The notes: generated from the letters alone by a model not told the origin. Shown: positions 42,701 to 52,070, counted from the first letter of the stretch. The stretch: DNA of 61,647 bases from Perkinsus olseni (GCA_013115135.1 JABANP010000305.1:1-61647); one strand, 5' to 3'. Numbers and translations are program-made.

Positions 42701-44070
42701 AAGCTCCAAACTGGGTACAATGCGACGCTGCGACTCATCTCGGGTTGCTTGAAGATGACGAAGGTTGATAAGTTGCCTAAGATTGTGGGTTGGGAAGATT
42801 TAGCACAGAGAGTATCTCGTCGAGCAGCTCACTTAGCATACTCAGCTCTCCAACATCCTCAACCTTCTCCGGCGAAGCAATCTTTATTGTATGAGGCTAA
42901 GAATAAAAAGAAACGCTTGAAGAAGAAGGGTTGGCGAGAACTATCTGAAGAACATCTTCCTAGGAATATGTATCATCTGATTTCTCCATTGCCATCAAGG
43001 ATTGCCCCATGGCTGTCTTTAAAGGTGATATTCTCGGCTACATCTTGTTTGCGCACAGATGATGACACTCTGAGAAGGAATGAAGCTTCATCATTACTTG
43101 ATAGAGTGAGGAACCGATTGAGAGTATATGCCAACGATGGATGGGAGGCTTGGTCCGATGGATCAGTAGACGCTGAATCGGGGCATGGAGGAGCTGGCAG
43201 TGCAGTTTGGAGATATTCTTTTGATACTATTGATGATATAAGTTCCCCTCTCTTGGAACCTGTGTGGGAAGATAGCGCTCCTGCAGGGATTCTAGCTTCA
43301 TCATATACTGCAGAGATTCTAGCAGTTCAGAATTGTGCGAAGTATCTAATCCAACAGAACTTGGACGATACTAGTACAGTTCTGTTTGTTAGTGATTCTT
43401 TGTCTCTCTACTCGGCTCTGCAGGGTGATCCTTATAATCTGAGTGCAGATATCATTCCACTTTGGAGAATGCTACACCAAATATCATGTGATGTAGCTTC
43501 CTGTGAGTTTGTATGGGTTAGTTCCCATTGTGGTTTGATCCGTAATGATCTTGTGGATGCATTGGCGAAGGAAGGCACTGAATTGGTTCAGTGTGAGTGT
43601 CCCCTGCCACCTTCGGCTATCAAGTCCTTCATTAATCGGGGTCGCAGATGTAATCCCATTATTGATCTCCCCGATACAATACCAGATATGATGTCACTTC
43701 CTAATGTTACAATGCGTTATGTACATTCGAATGTGAATCAGATCTTATCTGGTCATTGGTCAGTCTGTCATGACTATTTATTTAGAATAGGGAAAGTAGA
43801 TAGTCCTTTATGTACCTTGTGTACTGACGACGATAATGAAGTTGTTGATGATATTAGACATAGATTATTCGATTGCCAGAAATATGAGAATATTCGAATT
43901 CAATGTTTCGGGAATTCTCGTATTGTGGCGGATAAAGACGACTTTGTTCGTGAAAACACTATTAATGTCGCGCGGTTCGTTGCTTTAGCGAGAGGGTTAT
44001 AGCTTTATAGCATTATTATAGTCCTCTCCCTACTCCATTCCGTCGAATGGTTTACGGACCGTAAAAAAAA
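39771..44070 (+). mobile_element. Full-length LINE (EN-RT-RNase H), recent insertion
   Basis: The element is bounded by identical 12-bp duplications and ends in eight A. It holds one uninterrupted ORF that begins about 23 nt inside the 5' boundary and stops 68 nt before the 3' end, so there is almost no 5' UTR. No palindromic 22-mer is seen inside it, unlike its flanks. Confidence 0.85.
39794..44002 (+). CDS. LINE polyprotein: APE-type endonuclease, Tudor-like segment, reverse transcriptase, RNase H, zinc knuckle
   Basis: 1402 residues from the ATG at 39794 (the frame opens three codons earlier at a TTG). Residues about 39-280 form an EEP endonuclease (RILTYNVRSI, FTESWL, and the catalytic SDHIPI). 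Residues about 508-573 (GEIVRI, EWFDGIITHV, VDWVNGDEPEWVVLEDECWE) look like a Tudor/agenet SH3-like barrel. Residues about 640-900 are a reverse transcriptase (FRPIALTNAL, LDATSAYDFV, GVPQGCSCSP, and motif C FCLADDV, with Leu replacing the usual aromatic residue). Residues about 1115-1260 are RNase H (WSDGSVD, TAEILAV, FVSDSLS, SSHCGLIRND). A Cys/His knuckle (CTLC, later H and C) lies near 1340-1365. The order fits I/Jockey/Tad-like LINEs. The protein nicks target DNA and copies its own RNA there. Confidence 0.9.
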   Translation: MPARGATARTDSHQPGLPKGNNFTAPKRHRATLPVDGVIRILTYNVRSIRAHMVEIKKMSVEWLSREVDMLVFTESWLKSGDETPRLPGYVEAGRKDRSENWGSKEGRGGGVLIYVRDRMGYSVDQIDYNRGIIHEGIDFLPINIRRGGKRRIQLVGVYVPPNLSDEVWEEQILDWNIRSNEKGALVIAGDINSHGSWSSMSTVAGDRIEEWCVTKGIEILNDPVIPTRIATTTNSMGDRIIQLSSPDVIMVKTADAINSMWESFPEESCGSDHIPIQINLLWSDKTNLGHVKYRKKWKLKKADWDLFRERLRVYCVDSMKDGGRYQNAQELYNLLESNIKSALIEAVPRTTRAREYIWWTDEVEGAVKTRREALKKFRESGSEEDGDIYEQARLDCNRLILEAKKRSWEDFCAQLNPATPDNTVWRVVRGLDGSRPSARHQFPLILPKAVGEGNVTYFDERAKAEAFNVHNTRSEHYTERTEERRAYRRIRDRVKAELSRCGEERKVERGEIVRILIGSEGGSNEWFDGIITHVDCSTGKNHCRVDWVNGDEPEWVVLEDECWEFADNSQREDYDELFSLNELKFTLHSMSLNKAGGSDNIPMQCLKFLPDEAMNIFLVVLNKSWVQDAIPRQWRTSRLCPVPKPKVGAFRPIALTNALARVADKMVTRRITHYIESCSGSIQPEQSGFRRGMSAEQQACAFSQYLEDEVRKDRAVVTVFLDATSAYDFVRHDILLARLGSIATPPRLWRWLRNFIKGRIVHTLWGTSSSSRRIIRRGVPQGCSCSPVLWLAYMSPLISYLWDGEVEGAFFRTFCLADDVCITMSVRTSDFDEKLSLMQKQLNGAHDFFTTSSIKLNAAKSALIIFSTNYHIRSEDVDLYIGPELVPRTHDQRMLGLYVDEALTYAKHCDLWQKKVYARIKVLNHISSRSWGTGYNAIKQLADQFIMSSALYASPGFFGVVGNKRSSSKLQTGYNATLRLISGCLKMTKVDKLPKIVGWEDLAQRVSRRAAHLAYSALQHPQPSPAKQSLLYEAKNKKKRLKKKGWRELSEEHLPRNMYHLISPLPSRIAPWLSLKVIFSATSCLRTDDDTLRRNEASSLLDRVRNRLRVYANDGWEAWSDGSVDAESGHGGAGSAVWRYSFDTIDDISSPLLEPVWEDSAPAGILASSYTAEILAVQNCAKYLIQQNLDDTSTVLFVSDSLSLYSALQGDPYNLSADIIPLWRMLHQISCDVASCEFVWVSSHCGLIRNDLVDALAKEGTELVQCECPLPPSAIKSFINRGRRCNPIIDLPDTIPDMMSLPNVTMRYVHSNVNQILSGHWSVCHDYLFRIGKVDSPLCTLCTDDDNEVVDDIRHRLFDCQKYENIRIQCFGNSRIVADKDDFVRENTINVARFVALARGL

Positions 44071-44082
44071 AGAGTGCAATCC
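44071..44082 (+). repeat. LINE target-site duplication, 3' copy
   Basis: AGAGTGCAATCC directly after the A-tail. Confidence 0.85.
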
Positions 44083-44591
44083 AATAACTTCTACTACGTG
44101 GACACCCTTCGAGTTAACAACACCGTGTGAATTCGAAGATTCGTGGCGAGCGCCAAAGAATTTTTATTTATTACTTTATTATTGTAACTGTGATAGTTTA
44201 CCCCATGTCAACCGGGTCTAGTGTTAAATCTGATGGGCGTAAGAGAAGCGAGGAATGAAGGCCAACAGCAGCATCCACTTCGAATGGCATTCGACGAATG
44301 CGATGACGAGGTCCTTAGTAAAGACTCCTTGTCTTGGAGCGCCTCCGGCGGGGACGGAATCGTGGACCACGAGTCGCGGTTACTTCCTGAACTCTAGAGA
44401 GTCTTAAGTTGAACTGGGTTTTGCATCCAAACATTTGATTCCACTTGCAAAACACCACAACCAAACTTTGGATTCATCATCCCTCAGCCGAAAGTAGGTT
44501 AGATCAGGGTGCTCCTTTGAAAGAAGTCCGTTCTCTCTCTCTCTCTCGGTATCTTGATGGTTCGCTAGTGGTTACAGATTTGACAATCTTA

Positions 44592-44613
44592 GTATGGGAC
44601 CCATACTATGGGT
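44592..44613. repeat. 22-mer palindromic insertion site (perfect)
   Basis: Target GTATGGGT. Confidence 0.85.
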
Positions 44614-44934
44614 CCCAACGAGACCCACCAACGAATGACGATGGGTGTACCGCGATTCGTCCATGATCGATTGGTCCACTGCAGCTTCGATCCAAGATTG
44701 TTTTGTGCAAATTTCGGTTCATTCATGATCTTTTCGTACATCGAAAAAGTGTTTCGATGTTTCGGTCACGATTTTTTCATCCATAACCGGTTTCGTACAC
44801 GATTATTTCGTCCATGGGCGGTTGATCCAAAGATATGCTCGTTGTAATCTATTCGGCCACGATCTTTTCGAAAAAAATTCATTCGTCCAATAGTGGTTCG
44901 TACATATGAAACTGACGACACGCAAATGTTTATC

Positions 44935-45000
44935 GAAGGAAATGAACCCACGGCCTCGGGAATACCAGTTTGAGCTGCTAACCTACTCACCCGTAAGACT
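44935..45000 (-). repeat. tRNA-like unit
   Basis: Minus strand: GAGTAGGTTAGCAGC then GCCGTGGGTTCATTT at A/B-box spacing. Confidence 0.55.
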
Positions 45001-45187
45001 CCTTATGAATTCCGACAAAGTACCGCCCATGCGATACCCAACCTATTCAACTTGGCTCCATTCATGATTGGAGCCTCTAGGCACTGGGATCATCACAGAG
45101 ACAACCTGATGTGGGGGAGTGCCAGATCGTCACCACTGGTGACTCACCAGTAGAGGCGGCGGTGAGATTCTTAGGGTGTAGTAGGTG

Positions 45188-45258
45188 ATGGTAATAGCGG
45201 AATTGGTAGAGCTCCCGGCTTGCATGACGATGGTCCCAGGTTCGAATCGGTGTAAGGG
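45188..45258 (+). repeat. tRNA-like unit
   Basis: GCGGAATTGGTAGAGCTCCC followed by GTCCCAGGTTCGAATCGG. A and B boxes are in canonical order and spacing. The acceptor stem does not pair convincingly. Confidence 0.6.
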
Positions 45259-45649
45259 TAGATAGTAATGGTGGAGCCGGCGGCTCAGCCGCCGGCGCGC
45301 TACTCTTAGACGCCGCGGCGTCACATATGTCTAAAAGTATATGAAAGTGTATGAAAGGCTTGTACGAAAAGCCCTGGAAGAAAGAAGCGGAGTTAGAGCA
45401 TGATTGGACGAAACGGCGTGGATGAAAGAATCATGTACTCAAGACCCGTGGACGAAAGAGGTGTGTATGAATGAGGATGTACGGAAGTAACACGGACGAA
45501 ACAAGCAGGATGAACCCTACCATGGACGAAACAATCGTGGACGAAACCTGCAAAGTATGAAACAGCAATGTATGAATGGAGGTTCCCCGATGACGATGGC
45601 CCAATGGATGACGATCCTGGGATCGTGGCGGAGCTCGCCTAGTGCGCCG

Positions 45650-45990
45650 CGCTGAGCACATCGGCCAGTTCATAGCTCTGCGTTCGTGAGCGTCATCGCA
45701 CGGACAATGCAGCTGAATCATTACACTTGATGTTGGAACTTTTGATTTATCACTGCCATCCCACTATACGTTTTTTTTCTTCGAAAGTTGGAGATGTGCT
45801 TAAGCCGACGGAACCGAGCCGGTCGATGAAATACTGGCCCGTCGTAGGGCTGGAGCCGAGGTTCCCAGACGAGGGCAGTGCTAGAAGCGCGAAGATCGAA
45901 GGATTCTCCGTAAAGGAGATCTCCACTGACCGGGCTCTGCTAGTACTCACGGTGGACGCTTCTACTGAGGTCAAGGTGAGGACTGTGCTG
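45650..45990 (+). mobile_element. Decayed repeat family A, copy 3
   Basis: Same blocks as 32690 and 35195, directly upstream of the hAT-like fragment, so families A and B may be parts of one element. Confidence 0.7.
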
Positions 45991-46050
45991 TGAGACCTTA
46001 TAGTTATTGCCGATGGCAAGGGTGCGACTATCGCTCGGGCTATCCGCCAG

Positions 46051-46620
46051 ATGCATGAGCGCGACAGTGCGAGCATTCGTCGGTGCTACTCAGGGACTTC
46101 AGACGGGGCCCTCGTTATGCTTCGTGCCTCTGAGTTGACCAAGGAAGGGGACGAAGGCGCCTGGAAAGTCTGTCACTGCATGGCTCACCGCTTGGACCTA
46201 GCAGTGAGCTCCGACGTGTGGAAGCGGTCTAGTATCTGCCAGCGTATAGAACGCACTCTGAGGATAGCCTACAGCGTCTTCAACAGATCCGGCCAGCGGC
46301 GTAGGGAGCTGAAACGGTTTGACGGTGAATTCGGTATGATGGTTCTACGGTATAACTTATATCAGCCGCTCTGCAGGATGTGCGTTGGCTTTCGAAGCTG
46401 CAGTGTCTGAGCATACTGTACTGGTCGAAAGATTCTATTGCTGCGTTCATAGCCAGGCGCAACATGGCGCGAGGGGATAAGACGGATTGGGAACAGGTGG
46501 ACGACATCAAGGACCTTGAGCTGGTGATTCGTCAAGCTGCTTTCGCCAAATCGGCGGCGCCGATGAAACAGTATATCTCACGAGGGAATCGGGTCGGTCG
46601 GACGCTTCTCGGCCGCTGAC
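46051..46620 (+). pseudogene. hAT-superfamily transposase-like fragment (ZNF862-like)
   Basis: The frame from 46051 contains TSDGALVM, WKVCHCMAHRLDLAVSSDVW (the C-x2-H-x-L-x-L block typical of hAT transposases and derived ZNF862-like proteins) and a helical ELKRF segment. A frameshift near 46380 continues as VRWLSKLQCLSILYW, the following conserved RW-L-S block. Zinc-finger and catalytic N-terminal parts are not recognisable. It continues into family B copy 2. hAT enzymes duplicate 8 bp on insertion and form hairpins on flanking DNA on excision (family knowledge). Confidence 0.65.
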
Positions 46621-46900
46621 CCCGAATAAAGATTGGAGGGAGTCGGTGAGAGCCGCATCATCTGAGCAGCAGGCGGGAGAGCCGACGGCAGGCTATGACG
46701 CGGACGAGGTCCAAAAGACCATTGACGAGATGGAGGCCGATCGTAAGGCTCATGACGAGGCGAAGGCTAAGAAGGATAAAAAAAAACCTCGGCGAGTGCG
46801 AGACGGGGAGAAAGAGCGCTCTGCCAAGCGGTTCGGGTTGCGCTTGCTCGTGACAGTGCCATGGAGCTACAAGGAGGTTAGAATCTATGACGACTTTGGT

Positions 46901-46922
46901 AGTGACGTCGTCACTGTGACGA
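46901..46922. repeat. 22-mer palindromic insertion site (perfect, copy-polymorphic)
   Basis: Target AGTGACGA. Copy 1 (about 34275) reads GTAGTGACGATCTG. Confidence 0.95.
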
Positions 46923-47022
46923 TCTGCTGGCCCAGACCGACAAGAAGGGAAGAACCTACTATCTCCTCGGTTATGAGAATCGCTCCAAAGGTGAAAATTG
47001 GAGCAGAGAAGCTGTTGAGAGG

Positions 47023-47044
47023 AATCCTTTGAGGATTATCCTCA
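47023..47044. repeat. 22-mer palindromic insertion site (1 mismatch, copy-polymorphic)
   Basis: Target AATCCTCA. Copy 1 (about 34411) reads GGAATCCTCAG. Confidence 0.9.
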
Positions 47045-47164
47045 GTACAGGAGCCGAGGGTACGGCTTCAGGGGGAAGACTAGGAAAAGCTGTACACTTG
47101 CTTCCCATATCTTCATCTTTTCCGTCTTTCTTTATCATCACCAACGTCGAGATTTTCATCGATA

Positions 47165-47720
47165 CGTCAGAATTATCCTATTTTGAGTCCAGAAGTTGGC
47201 AAGACGTTGAGCCTTTAGTCTGTCAATTTGTTGGTAGCCTTAGCTGATGCCGGCCGAGCTGACATCTTAGGCAAGGATTTTTGCATATCAGAAGGTTCCT
47301 GGGAAAAGGATAAGGGAACTCTCGACCATTATCTGCATTGGCAAAGAAGACACACTCGAGACTCGACCATATATTAGTGGAGACCGAATAGTCAGTAGCC
47401 GATCCTCTTGTTAGGCCGAGCTCAAAATGTATCAGTTCTAATCATCCTTCTCCAAGGAAGTTCCTAATAGATAGAGATAGATGAGCACTTCCTACTCGTT
47501 GAATTAGGTACTGCCGTCTCGAGAGATGAAGAGGAGATAGTGAAACAGTTCAGCTTTGGCTAGTAAGTGATCTTCCGGCAAGACTCAACGGCTAGTTGAA
47601 GTGGTGTTTCGCAAAGGTGAACAGACTGAACGACGGCGTGAGCCTGGTTCGGGCGCATGATGATATCGTCCCCGCCGACGTTGACACTGCACGCGGCACT
47701 CTAGTAGCGCGATTCTAGAT
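47165..47720 (+). mobile_element. Decayed repeat family C, longest copy
   Basis: It matches 34810-35095 in its first half and 38820-39270 in its second, so those two are fragments of one longer unit. Confidence 0.65.
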
Positions 47721-48274
47721 ACTCAGCCAGCTACCTCCGAGGTATCTTACCTAGTATATATAATATCCTCGACTACGAGGCTGCCGATGATAAGGGTGGA
47801 ATGGCTCCACTCACTGGACTCGAGCACCTGCAGTACAAAGTGAACCTGTGAGAGTGAATCAGCTTTAAGATGCTGTGACTGACCTCCTTACAGAGTATCA
47901 AGTGCGGAGAAGCGAGTCTCATCCGGCCTAAGGCCATTGAGTTGTACCTGAGAGAAAGTGATGCTGATCATTTCTCAGTCATCAGGTGGGTGACATTGAA
48001 TACCGGACGTTCGGCCTTCGTGTAGTGCGTTCTGACAGGAAATGCAACTAACAACAAACAACCCCCTCACTACTTAGCCCGCGAACGGGGACATTTTGAA
48101 TGGATGGTAGTATAACCAGTACCATTGATGCCGACTCCCCCTGGGAAGTTCCCCAGACTACGGATACTATCCATTAGATAGGAAGGCCCATCATCGTCAG
48201 CGAGTCGCTGACGCTGACAGCGACAATAACATGCACCCGGTTACGATGATATTACAGAGCATGGAAGAAATATC

Positions 48275-48296
48275 AGTTGCACTGCAACTGTTGCAT
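48275..48296. repeat. 22-mer palindromic insertion site (1 mismatch)
   Basis: Target AGTTGCAG. Confidence 0.75.
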
Positions 48297-48816
48297 CTCC
48301 CAATGATGATGGGAATGGCAATAATATTGACCATAGAGAATAAGCTACTGATTCGATATTCCGCCCGATATTTTATGCTTTTTCCCTACGGGTGATCCTT
48401 AGTTTCTTCGCCGCGGATTGTTGTTGGGTTGGTAACGGTTTTTGTCATCCTCTCTAAATTTCGGCATTGATACGTTTGAATTCGTGTCGTTCTTGGATGC
48501 CCCTTCCTCTTCCGCAGGAAACCGCGGATAGCGCTTTGGACGCCGCCCTGGTCCAGGGTTCAGGGCCCCTGGACAGCGGTGGTCGAATCGAGAGAATGCA
48601 GAGGACACTCCTCTGAGGAGTGCGCATAGCTGGTCTTATCGGTAGTGTACGGGTAGTAGCAGACTGCCGAATCTTGTTGAAACCGGTGGAAGTAGTAGAC
48701 TTGACTTGCCAGACTATATGCACTGTCTACATAACACAATGGAGCTGTGCTCATACAGTATGAGTGTGAGTCATACTAGCTTCGCATTATCACTCTATTC
48801 TCTCAACTACTCCACC

Positions 48817-48838
48817 TTTCTACGGTAGAAATTCTACC
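48817..48838. repeat. 22-mer palindromic insertion site (perfect)
   Basis: Target TTTCTACC. Confidence 0.85.
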
Positions 48839-49007
48839 TGCTCTATCCCGTCAACGAGACGGCAAAGAGATAGTGCAACGTAGCAGCTCCTTGTTACCGA
48901 GAAGGAGGTACCGCTGCAGCTGATGAAGTTCACCGAGTATAAGGTGAAGTGTGTTGGTATTCGGTTTAATGAGGAACGATCTAACACTACTTGGAGTTCA
49001 TTAACGT

Positions 49008-49029
49008 CTCACGAATCGTGAGTCACGAT
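49008..49029. repeat. 22-mer palindromic insertion site (perfect)
   Basis: Target CTCACGAT. A similar CTCACGA-C-TCACGAT string without the inverted middle occurs near 38374. Confidence 0.85.
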
Positions 49030-49285
49030 CTGTGGTTCGCGGTCCTCGCACTTCATCACGTACGAGACCGGATATGAGAAAGTCAGGTTTGTCACTCATC
49101 TATAGTAGTCGTAAGTTGTTGTTAGTCGTTCTCGCGCGTCGTTTGCTTTGATCCTTAGCCCAGACTCTAAATACCCACAGCGCCCAAGGCCCATTAAGTA
49201 GCGGAACGAAACACTTTTGGATGGTTCACAACAGGAGTTCTGGCAACCTGGTGACTCACCATGGTCGCTATCGAAAGGTGATACA

Positions 49286-49307
49286 TACTAGGACTTAGTA
49301 ACTAAGT
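49286..49307. repeat. 22-mer palindromic insertion site (1 mismatch)
   Basis: Target TACTAAGT. Confidence 0.75.
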
Positions 49308-49425
49308 CCTCCCGTGGATGGACCTCTTCAGCATCACAATCAGGCAGGTGACGTTATCTCTCGAGTTCTTCTCCATGATCGCATCACTCACAAGTTCCTG
49401 AGGGAAAAAGCCAATCCACGGTGGA

Positions 49426-50911
49426 TTATCCACCGGCCTCAGTCGACCTATCGCAGGGTGCCAGTACGGGAATGATCAGGGCCCGATCATCGGGCCGGTG
49501 CTCTGTCCACTGAGCAGCCATCTTACTTGAGCAACAACCGCGGGATCTTGCTCGCCTTTTGGCATGCGCAGCAGCCGACTTCTCACGAAATCGACGACTT
49601 CCTGCGCAAGAGAATGTATGAGATCGAATGCGGAGCCCGGTGTCCAATGAGCTAGACGGTAGCTCACCTGTGATGAAAGGACATCGAACAGACCATCACA
49701 AGCGATAACAATGAATTCGTCTCCGTCCTGAGAGCACCTTCCCGTACGCAGCACCGGTTAGTGAACTTCGCTACTCACTTGGATGAATTCAGCGTGAATT
49801 TCTGGCTCCGAAATGACCAATGGAGTCTGGTCCGCAGGCAAGCCTGTTTTATACTCCAAATCACCGAAGGCTCGAGACACCGCCAACCTGAGAGACCAAT
49901 CATGACCACACGCCGCGGAAACCTCAAGAAATGTACCTGCCGAGGACTCTTCCAAAGAACACAAAACCTCCCGCTTCTCGTATTCTCTTGAACTCGTCCT
50001 CTCGTGAAGGGCGCTGGTCGCTGGATAGATTTATCGCCCTGCTCAGCGCGCCCTTATACAACCACTTTGAGCTCAGCATGCTGGTAAGACCGCGCTGTTA
50101 CCGAAGGAATACTCACCTTCCGTTACGAGATAAAACGGCTCGCGCATCGCCGGTATTCGCACATATTATTGCCCTTCCCATGATAAGCACTGTTACTGAC
50201 ACACAACCTGAGGAACGACGGCCGATCAAGAGTGAACAGCTCTTTCAGCGGCGCACCGGTAGCGCTCGGCCACTCTTTCTCCGTGGCGGTCTGAATAAAG
50301 GCTTCATCCGTGCTGTGATGAGCCTGAGGGCCGCTCTGCAGGTTGCACTTCCGCTATTTGGGACAGAAGTGAAGAGATGGGAATTGGGGTAGATTACGTT
50401 CACCTCTCTTGCATACATCGAAAATGCGCGAAGCATTGGAGTAAAGGAACCGAACAATCGGCCCTGCGAGCGACGACAAGACATACTTGTTTCAAGCACT
50501 CTAGTACTTCGCCATAGACGTCTTGAGAATCGTCGGAACCTCCTGAAGCACAATCAGGACCTCATACTAGTTTTCCTGCAACAGGAATCCTGTTGAATCA
50601 CTAAATTTAGAGACATCAAAATACACACAAGAAGCGGCTGGGGATATTCACCTCGTTGATAGAGCTGCGCCACAAAGTTGAGGTGAAGATACTTCCGCAA
50701 AAAATTAACGCACTCAAGACCCCCATGGCCATCATACCTGCAGTATCCAGGAATTGAATCCCGAATCGCAGTAGGGGGGCGAGCTGACTTACACCGCAAA
50801 CCAGCTGCATTGTCTCTTATTCGATACAGCAAGATCCTACAAGAGCTTTGTTTCATATGGAAGGGCACTAGCTGTGCCAGTTACGTGCAAGGAGATTTCC
50901 TCGTCTTCCAT
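49426..50911 (-). CDS. PP2C-type (PPM) serine/threonine phosphatase, spliced
   Basis: Minus-strand exons give PPM motifs in order. An exon ending at 50793 codes CSWFAV, and the next (50737-50652) starts YDGHGGLECVNF, the metal-binding VYDGHGG block, across a clean GTAAGT...CAG intron. An exon near 50350-50225 holds STDEAFIQTA. An exon near 50213-50111 reads CVSVTVLIMG and ANTGDARAVLSRNG. The exon ending at 49937 has LSSDQRPSREDEFKRI and GGFVFFGRVLG, and 49887 onward reads RLAVSRAFGDLEYK. Then come DEFIVIACDGLFDVLSSQ and a helix ending about 49520. The family removes phosphate from Ser/Thr using two Mn/Mg ions. The start (ATG 50911, MEDEEISLH) and the last exon are tentative. No 22-mer site lies inside. 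Confidence 0.82.
49888..49936 (-). other. 49-nt PP2C intron carrying the recurring GC-rich motif
   Basis: The intron begins GTACATTTC, contains TTTCCGCGGCGTGTGGTCAT and ends GTCTCTCAG. It is alignable with the E2 intron at 7119-7161 in the same orientation. Confidence 0.75.
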
Positions 50912-51352
50912 TGTTGGTCTATACCCCTGTTGGTGGCAGACACCAACTTGAAAGCGGCAGGCCGTGAATTCCTACACGCAGGGATACATGCAGAGCATCG
51001 CACCGATCACATTTATATCCGCATTTCAACGAGGCTGATCGGGAGACAAAGGTTCCAGTCGCTAAGCTCTACCGGAGCTTCTTATCGTGACGATTGAATC
51101 GTCAGAAGAGCGTTCCTGATCCACTCCCGAGAGCTGTATGTAAACATCGCTGATGGTAATGTGCCATCTATATTTGAAGGATGTTGCAGCGTCATATGAC
51201 ATTTCTTCGCAGTTGTTAACTGGCAGCTGTCAGGATATGCACTTTGGTACTTCCAACCAGTGATAACGATCACTCGGAAGACACGAATGCTCAAGTGTGC
51301 GTGAATGTTGGAAGTATTCTCAAGCCGCTACGATCAACTGGGAGCCCTCTCC

Positions 51353-51374
51353 AAGCCAGCCTGGCTTAGCCAGG
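51353..51374. repeat. 22-mer palindromic insertion site (perfect)
   Basis: Target AAGCCAGG. It is followed to 51475 by a dense nest of further CAGAG/CTCTG and CATG palindromes. Confidence 0.85.
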
Positions 51375-52048
51375 CACATCCTCTGACTCTGACTCAGAGT
51401 CATGAGCCAGAGACATGTGCCTGAGACATGCTCAGAGCCTCTGAGCATGTACCTGGCTAAGCATGATGCTCACAAGTTTGCCAATCCGGAACTCGTCCAT
51501 TAGTTGCAGCCAATGTGGATGGTCTCGACTGAGGCGCAACCACACCGACTGCCCCGAGTCTATAGAAAGCTGAGAAAAATACCAAGCTTCCGTAGGAGAA
51601 TATCATCTACTCTCGCCTTCAGCAAGGACCCTTCGATGAAACGCAGCAATTGAACGTCATCTATTCGAATGGCTTCATTCCAGTTGGAGCATAGAACGGA
51701 CACTCAAGACACGTTCCTCTGCCATGAAATGGTGATCGTGAGCCATAAGAATATCCCAATCGGGTGATCGGATCACCCGAAATCTCGTCCGGCTAGTGCA
51801 AAAACAGCCATCCGGTGAAATCCATCCATTAGACTCACTCGAACGGCAGAAGCCTTTATAACTCGCTCACACGCTATACTCCCTTTAGGGTAAGGGCCTC
51901 ACCTCGCCCAGATGCGCATAGTATCGCCCGTGAACGAAAGCCACGTGCAAACACTCGCGCTTGGTCCAGCGAATTGCCTGACTCAACAAGGATCAGATTC
52001 AATTTCAATCAAGCTCCACTCCAAACTCTGGAGTCCAAAAATATCGAG

Positions 52049-52070
52049 CTCTAGAGTCTAGAGCCCAGAC
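52049..52070. repeat. 22-mer palindromic insertion site (2 mismatches)
   Basis: Target CTCTAGAC. Confidence 0.6.

Larger units (their letters stand above)
44640..45590. mobile_element. Foldback-like element with arms of degenerate short repeats
   Basis: The left arm (44640-44910) is a run of decayed units of about 15 nt like TTTCGTCCATGATCG. The right arm (45350-45590) is a run of the reverse complement (CGTGGACGAAACAATC, GTGTATGAATGAGG). The centre carries two tRNA-like units and a CGGCGGCTCAGCCGCCGG palindrome (about 45278-45297). This layout resembles foldback transposons. Confidence 0.55.
46325..47155 (+). mobile_element. Decayed hAT-like repeat family B, copy 2
   Basis: It aligns with 33715-34530. 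This copy keeps longer open frames (for example a Lys/Glu-rich stretch and WSYKEVRIYDDFG around 46860-46895). Two 14-bp insertions (46901 and 47023) shift the frame; in copy 1 the same points are uninterrupted. Confidence 0.75.
47721..49425. other. Palindrome-rich stretch without recognised gene
   Basis: It contains the 22-mer sites at 48275, 48817, 49008 and 49286 and a compound GTCAGCGA palindrome near 48199. No gene is supported. Confidence 0.5.
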
